Source: Bacteroidetes bacterium UBA4408
GTDB lineage: Bacteria; Bacteroidota; Bacteroidia; UBA4408
Assembly (NCBI GenBank): GCA_002389785.1
Contig: DGQS01000089.1
Coordinates: 1 to 8,169 of the forward strand
Length of the DNA: 8,169 bases
Direction of reading: 5' to 3'
Shown: positions 5,964 to 8,169 of the stretch, piece after piece
How positions within the stretch are numbered: the first letter of the stretch is position 1
Layout of the letters: every line of letters starts with the position of its first letter
Translations under genes and position numbers: made by a program
The notes under the pieces: generated by a model
What the model was told of the DNA's origin: nothing
Databases searched by the model: none
What the model saw: the letters and a program-made list of their open reading frames with translations, nothing else

Positions 5964-7388
5964 ATGACTAAAAAAATTTACGGTTTTGTTGCAGCGATTT
6001 TCATTTTATGTAGTTATTCCGCTAAGGCTGCTGATACATACGAGATCAACTTTCAAATTAAAGGATTAAAAAACTCGAAATGCATGCTTGGTAATTACTT
6101 TGGCGACAAGCAATACATACAAGATAGTTGCATGGTAGATGAAAACGGTAAAGGAGTTTTTAAAAAGAACAAACTTTTACCGGGTGGTATTTACTTATTT
6201 GTATTGCCTAATAAAAAGTATTTTGAATTGTTGTTGGATAAAGACCAACAGTTTTCATTTGAAGCCGATACGCTTGATTTTATTGAAGGGACTAAATTCA
6301 AAGGAAGCGATGACAATATTTTATTTTATAAGTATCTTTCCTTTATTACCCGCCAACAAAAAGCCGTGGAGCCTTTGCGCATGAAGTATCAGGATAAATC
6401 AACTTCGCCTGATTCGGCCAAAGCTATTTTGAGCCGCATTACAAAAATTGACGATGCCGTAAAAAATTACAAACTCACCTACATCAAGGAGCATGGTACA
6501 ACCATGTTATCGCAAATCTTTAAAGCTACCGAAGAGCCGGAAATTCCTGAAACTCCAAAACTTGCAAATGGTCAACTCGATAGTACGTTTGCATACCGCT
6601 ATTACAAAAAGCATTTTTTCGACAATGTTGATTTTAGTGATGACCGTTTGTTGAGAACTCCTATTTTTCATGGTAAATTAAATCAGTACATGGAAAAGTT
6701 GGTAATGCAGATTCCTGATTCAATTAATAAAGAAGCTGATTTTATAGTTGCAAAAGCTCGTGCAAATAAAGAAGTGTTTAAATATGTGGTTTACTACATT
6801 ACCAGTACCTATGAAGTTTCAAAAATTATGGGTATGGATGCTGTGTTTGTGCATATGGTTGATAAGTATTACACCCACGATCAGGCTACCTGGATGGACA
6901 GCACTGCTTTATTTAAAATACAAGATCGTGCACGCATTTTAAAACCTATCTTAATTGGGCAGCAATGTATGCCGCTTAACTTAGAAGATACCTTAGGAAA
7001 GTTTCATTCGCTATATGCTATTAATGCTCGTTTTACGGTATTATTATTTTGGGATCCGGATTGCAGTCATTGCCAAAAGTCGATGCCAAAGATGCAAGAA
7101 ACCTATGATAATTTGAAGTCGGTTGGTATGGAAGTGTTTGCTGTATGTACAGAGGTAGAAGTGGATAAATGGAAAAAATTTATTCGTGAGAAAAAACTCA
7201 ATTGGGTCAATGTTGGCGACCCTTATTTACACAATAATTTTCGCCACGATTTTGATATCAGCTCCACTCCTCAAGTTTTTATCTTAGATAGCAACAAAAA
7301 AATTATTGCAAAAAAACTGGATGTTTCGCAAATTGAAGATTTCTTGGTGAACCGCATGAAATATGAAGATAGTTTGAAGAAAAAATAA
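5964..7388 (+). CDS. Exported thioredoxin/TlpA-like protein with DUF4369- and DUF5106-like N-terminal regions
   Basis: A 474-residue secreted thiol-disulfide protein of a type common in Bacteroidota. The N-terminus is a signal peptide: Lys3-Lys4, a hydrophobic core (about 6-19), and a likely cleavage after AKA (20-22). Residues about 25-115 form a beta-rich DUF4369-like domain. About 116-325 is a largely helical DUF5106-like middle. From about 333 a TlpA/AhpC-like thioredoxin fold begins (MPLNLEDTLGKF, 336-347). The redox site is Cys367-Ser-His-Cys370 after FWDPD (362-366), and the conserved cis-proline is Pro436 in SSTPQVFIL (433-441). The site is thus intact. A periplasmic disulfide reductase or isomerase role is likely; the partner protein is not identifiable, and no CcdA/DsbD or cytochrome-maturation gene lies nearby. 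The ATG at 5964 gives an ideal signal peptide. The gene is flanked by its own promoter element and a strong terminator, so it is probably monocistronic. Domain names for the first two parts are from general resemblance and less certain than the thioredoxin call. Confidence 0.9.
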   Translation: MTKKIYGFVAAIFILCSYSAKAADTYEINFQIKGLKNSKCMLGNYFGDKQYIQDSCMVDENGKGVFKKNKLLPGGIYLFVLPNKKYFELLLDKDQQFSFEADTLDFIEGTKFKGSDDNILFYKYLSFITRQQKAVEPLRMKYQDKSTSPDSAKAILSRITKIDDAVKNYKLTYIKEHGTTMLSQIFKATEEPEIPETPKLANGQLDSTFAYRYYKKHFFDNVDFSDDRLLRTPIFHGKLNQYMEKLVMQIPDSINKEADFIVAKARANKEVFKYVVYYITSTYEVSKIMGMDAVFVHMVDKYYTHDQATWMDSTALFKIQDRARILKPILIGQQCMPLNLEDTLGKFHSLYAINARFTVLLFWDPDCSHCQKSMPKMQETYDNLKSVGMEVFAVCTEVEVDKWKKFIREKKLNWVNVGDPYLHNNFRHDFDISSTPQVFILDSNKKIIAKKLDVSQIEDFLVNRMKYEDSLKKK

Positions 7389-7410
7389 ATTTAAGAATAC
7401 CATACTAATG

Positions 7411-7440
7411 AAAAAAGCTGCTTATTGGGCAGCTTTTTTT
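7411..7440 (+). terminator. Intrinsic terminator after the thioredoxin-domain gene
   Basis: The arm AAAAAAGCTGC (7411-7421) pairs with GCAGCTTTTTT (7429-7439) around a 7-base loop, and the pairing runs into a T-run. It begins 22 bp after the stop codon. The preceding A-run makes it able to act on the minus strand too. Confidence 0.9.
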
Positions 7441-7745
7441 ATTTGATGTAATGCCTCATCCAGAAATAGGTTGACACAAAAAAAAGTGTACCCTTATAAA
7501 AAAAGGACTTCAGATTGTTCAGACTCATCTTGAAATAGTTGAAGATATTTTATCTGAATGCTATCTCAGTCAAGCTTTAGTTTATTTGTTTTGAACTAGC
7601 ATATTTCAATTGCTGCATTAACTCTTCTTTAGAAGACAAATTAAAATGGATTTGATAAATACGTGATTTATTTCTGATGTCTAATTCCTATCATACCATC
7701 ATCCTAAGATTAAAAAAAGGAAACTGAATAAGTTCAAGATTAGAC
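7441..7745. other. Gene-poor stretch with short coding-like fragments
   Basis: About 300 bp with no supportable gene. On the minus strand, 7577-7687 is an open stretch of 36 codons between two stops that ends RIYQIHFNLSSKEELMQQL and then a Lys/Ser-containing tail. It looks protein-like (a charged amphipathic helix) but has no good start. On the plus strand, 7475-7594 is another stop-bounded frame of 39 codons containing LQIVQTHLEIVEDILSE, also without a start. They overlap slightly on opposite strands, so at most one is likely to be a real remnant. The combination TTGACA (7471-7476), 18 bp, TATAAA (7495-7500) looks like a sigma70 promoter of the E. coli kind, which is not the usual Bacteroidota form. 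No terminal inverted repeats or intact transposase are visible. Either plain intergenic DNA or the worn remains of a small gene or mobile element. Confidence 0.4.
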
Positions 7746-7777
7746 AAAAAAAAAGACCTTCATATAGAAGGTCTTTT
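7746..7777 (-). terminator. Intrinsic terminator of the Ser/Thr-rich protein gene
   Basis: The arms AAAAGACCTTC (7751-7761) and GAAGGTCTTTT (7767-7777) are perfect complements around the 5-base loop ATATA. On the minus strand the stem is followed by an unbroken run of T from the A-run at 7746-7754. It lies 21 bp beyond the stop of the minus-strand gene at 7799, so it should end that transcript. Confidence 0.9.
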
Positions 7778-7798
7778 CAAAAACTGAATGAAAAATAC

Positions 7799-8169
7799 TT
7801 ATTGTTTTAAGGTAATTGAAATAGTTCCGTTTCGTTTTTCAGTGGTAGAAGTACTGCTGTTCACGGTAGAATTATCTATCTGAATTTCACCCTTCATCTC
7901 TTTGTTTTTCAACTCAATAAGCTTCCATACTTGAACTGATTCATTAGGTGCATAAGACTTACTGCTTGTTTCGGTTGTAACATCTGTGTCAACTGAAGAT
8001 GGTGTGGTTGTAACAGAAGTAATGGTTTTTACTGTTTTTTCAGAAATAGTAGAAACGCTCATATTTTCTTTGTTTTTAGCATCTCCAATTTTACCTAAGA
8101 AATTCCAAATTCCTGAACTTTCGATTTGGTTAAGGGTTGTTTCAACGGTAGTAAAAGGAGTAGTTCCAA
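7799..8169 (-). CDS. Unrecognised Ser/Thr-rich protein, C-terminal part
   Basis: The reading frame is open to the right edge, so this is the last 122 residues of a longer protein; the ATG at 8062 is internal or at best an alternative start. I do not recognise the family. The visible part begins GTTPFTTVETTLNQIESSG, followed by IWNFLGKIGDAKNKENM. Then comes a low-complexity stretch (visible residues about 37-71) in which over half the residues are Ser or Thr. A more ordinary segment follows with YAPNESVQVWKLIELKNKEM, and the end is a second Thr/Ser-rich strand-like tail (NGTISITLKQ). No membrane segment, catalytic motif or sorting signal is visible in this portion. The composition suits an exported or surface-exposed protein with a flexible linker, but this is inference. 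The real coding status is supported by the open frame and by the strong terminator placed just after the stop. Confidence 0.65.
   Translation of the reverse strand, partial: GTTPFTTVETTLNQIESSGIWNFLGKIGDAKNKENMSVSTISEKTVKTITSVTTTPSSVDTDVTTETSSKSYAPNESVQVWKLIELKNKEMKGEIQIDNSTVNSSTSTTEKRNGTISITLKQ

Noticed and set aside
6139..6942. Two plus-strand open frames (6139-6384 and 6748-6942) inside the thioredoxin-domain gene
   Set aside because: Both are in a different frame within a gene that has an intact signal peptide and redox motif; they show no domain.
7408..7446. A 12-codon open frame starting ATGAAAAAAGCTGC at the terminator
   Set aside because: Every codon falls in or beside the intrinsic terminator hairpin; the frame arises from the A-run, stem and T-run rather than from coding selection.
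7471..7500. A possible insertion sequence end suggested by the ACAC-A8-GTGT block
   Set aside because: The inverted arms are only 4 bases, no matching second end or target duplication is visible, and there is no intact transposase; kept only as a weak remark in the gene-poor region.
7721..7789. Repeated 9-base word AAACTGAAT at 7721 and 7781 flanking the terminator
   Set aside because: Nine bases in AT-rich DNA can repeat by chance; there is no element between them that looks inserted, only the terminator.

Overview
The window looks like ordinary chromosomal DNA from a member of the Bacteroidota. The base composition is AT-rich, and no gene has a clear Shine-Dalgarno sequence. Several starts are preceded instead by the Bacteroidota -7 element TAnnTTTG. 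The protein families also fit: a DUF4294 protein, an NrnA-like DHH phosphoesterase, and an exported three-part protein ending in a TlpA-like thioredoxin domain. The genus cannot be read from this sequence.

Layout from left to right. (1) Positions 2-1569, plus strand: the 3' part of a DUF898/YjgN membrane protein, then after 5 bp an M48 zinc metalloprotease with a membrane anchor; the two look like one operon. (2) Positions 1591-2232, minus strand: a secreted DUF4294 protein, convergent with the protease. (3) Positions 2233-2478: a spacer holding a strong hairpin that probably ends ndk transcription. (4) Positions 2479-2898, minus strand: ndk (nucleoside diphosphate kinase). It is divergent from the DHH phosphoesterase (2992-4008, plus), and each gene has a perfect -7 element in the 93-bp gap between them. 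(5) Positions 4012-5667, minus strand: an OppA/DppA-type substrate-binding lipoprotein, convergent with the phosphoesterase, only 3 bp apart, and with no permease or ATPase gene beside it. (6) Positions 5668-5963: an intergenic region with a perfect -7 element at 5867-5874. (7) Positions 5964-7388, plus strand: the exported thioredoxin-domain protein, closed by a clear intrinsic terminator. (8) Positions 7441-7798: a stretch without a recognisable gene that carries only short coding-like fragments and a terminator for the last gene. (9) Positions 7799-8169, minus strand: the C-terminal part of an unrecognised Ser/Thr-rich protein that runs off the right edge.

Functionally the window mixes housekeeping (nucleotide balance by Ndk; short-RNA and 3'-phosphoadenosine phosphate turnover by the NrnA-like enzyme) with cell-envelope functions (membrane proteolysis, oligopeptide binding, periplasmic thiol chemistry). 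The alternating gene directions mean that most genes are separate transcription units. I saw no CRISPR array, complete insertion sequence, tRNA, rRNA, phage gene or defence system. I found no convincing new biological system. The items most worth a second look are the DUF898/M48 pair, the orphan peptide-binding lipoprotein, the promoter-based start correction of the DHH gene, and the gene-poor stretch at 7441-7798 with the unrecognised protein beside it.
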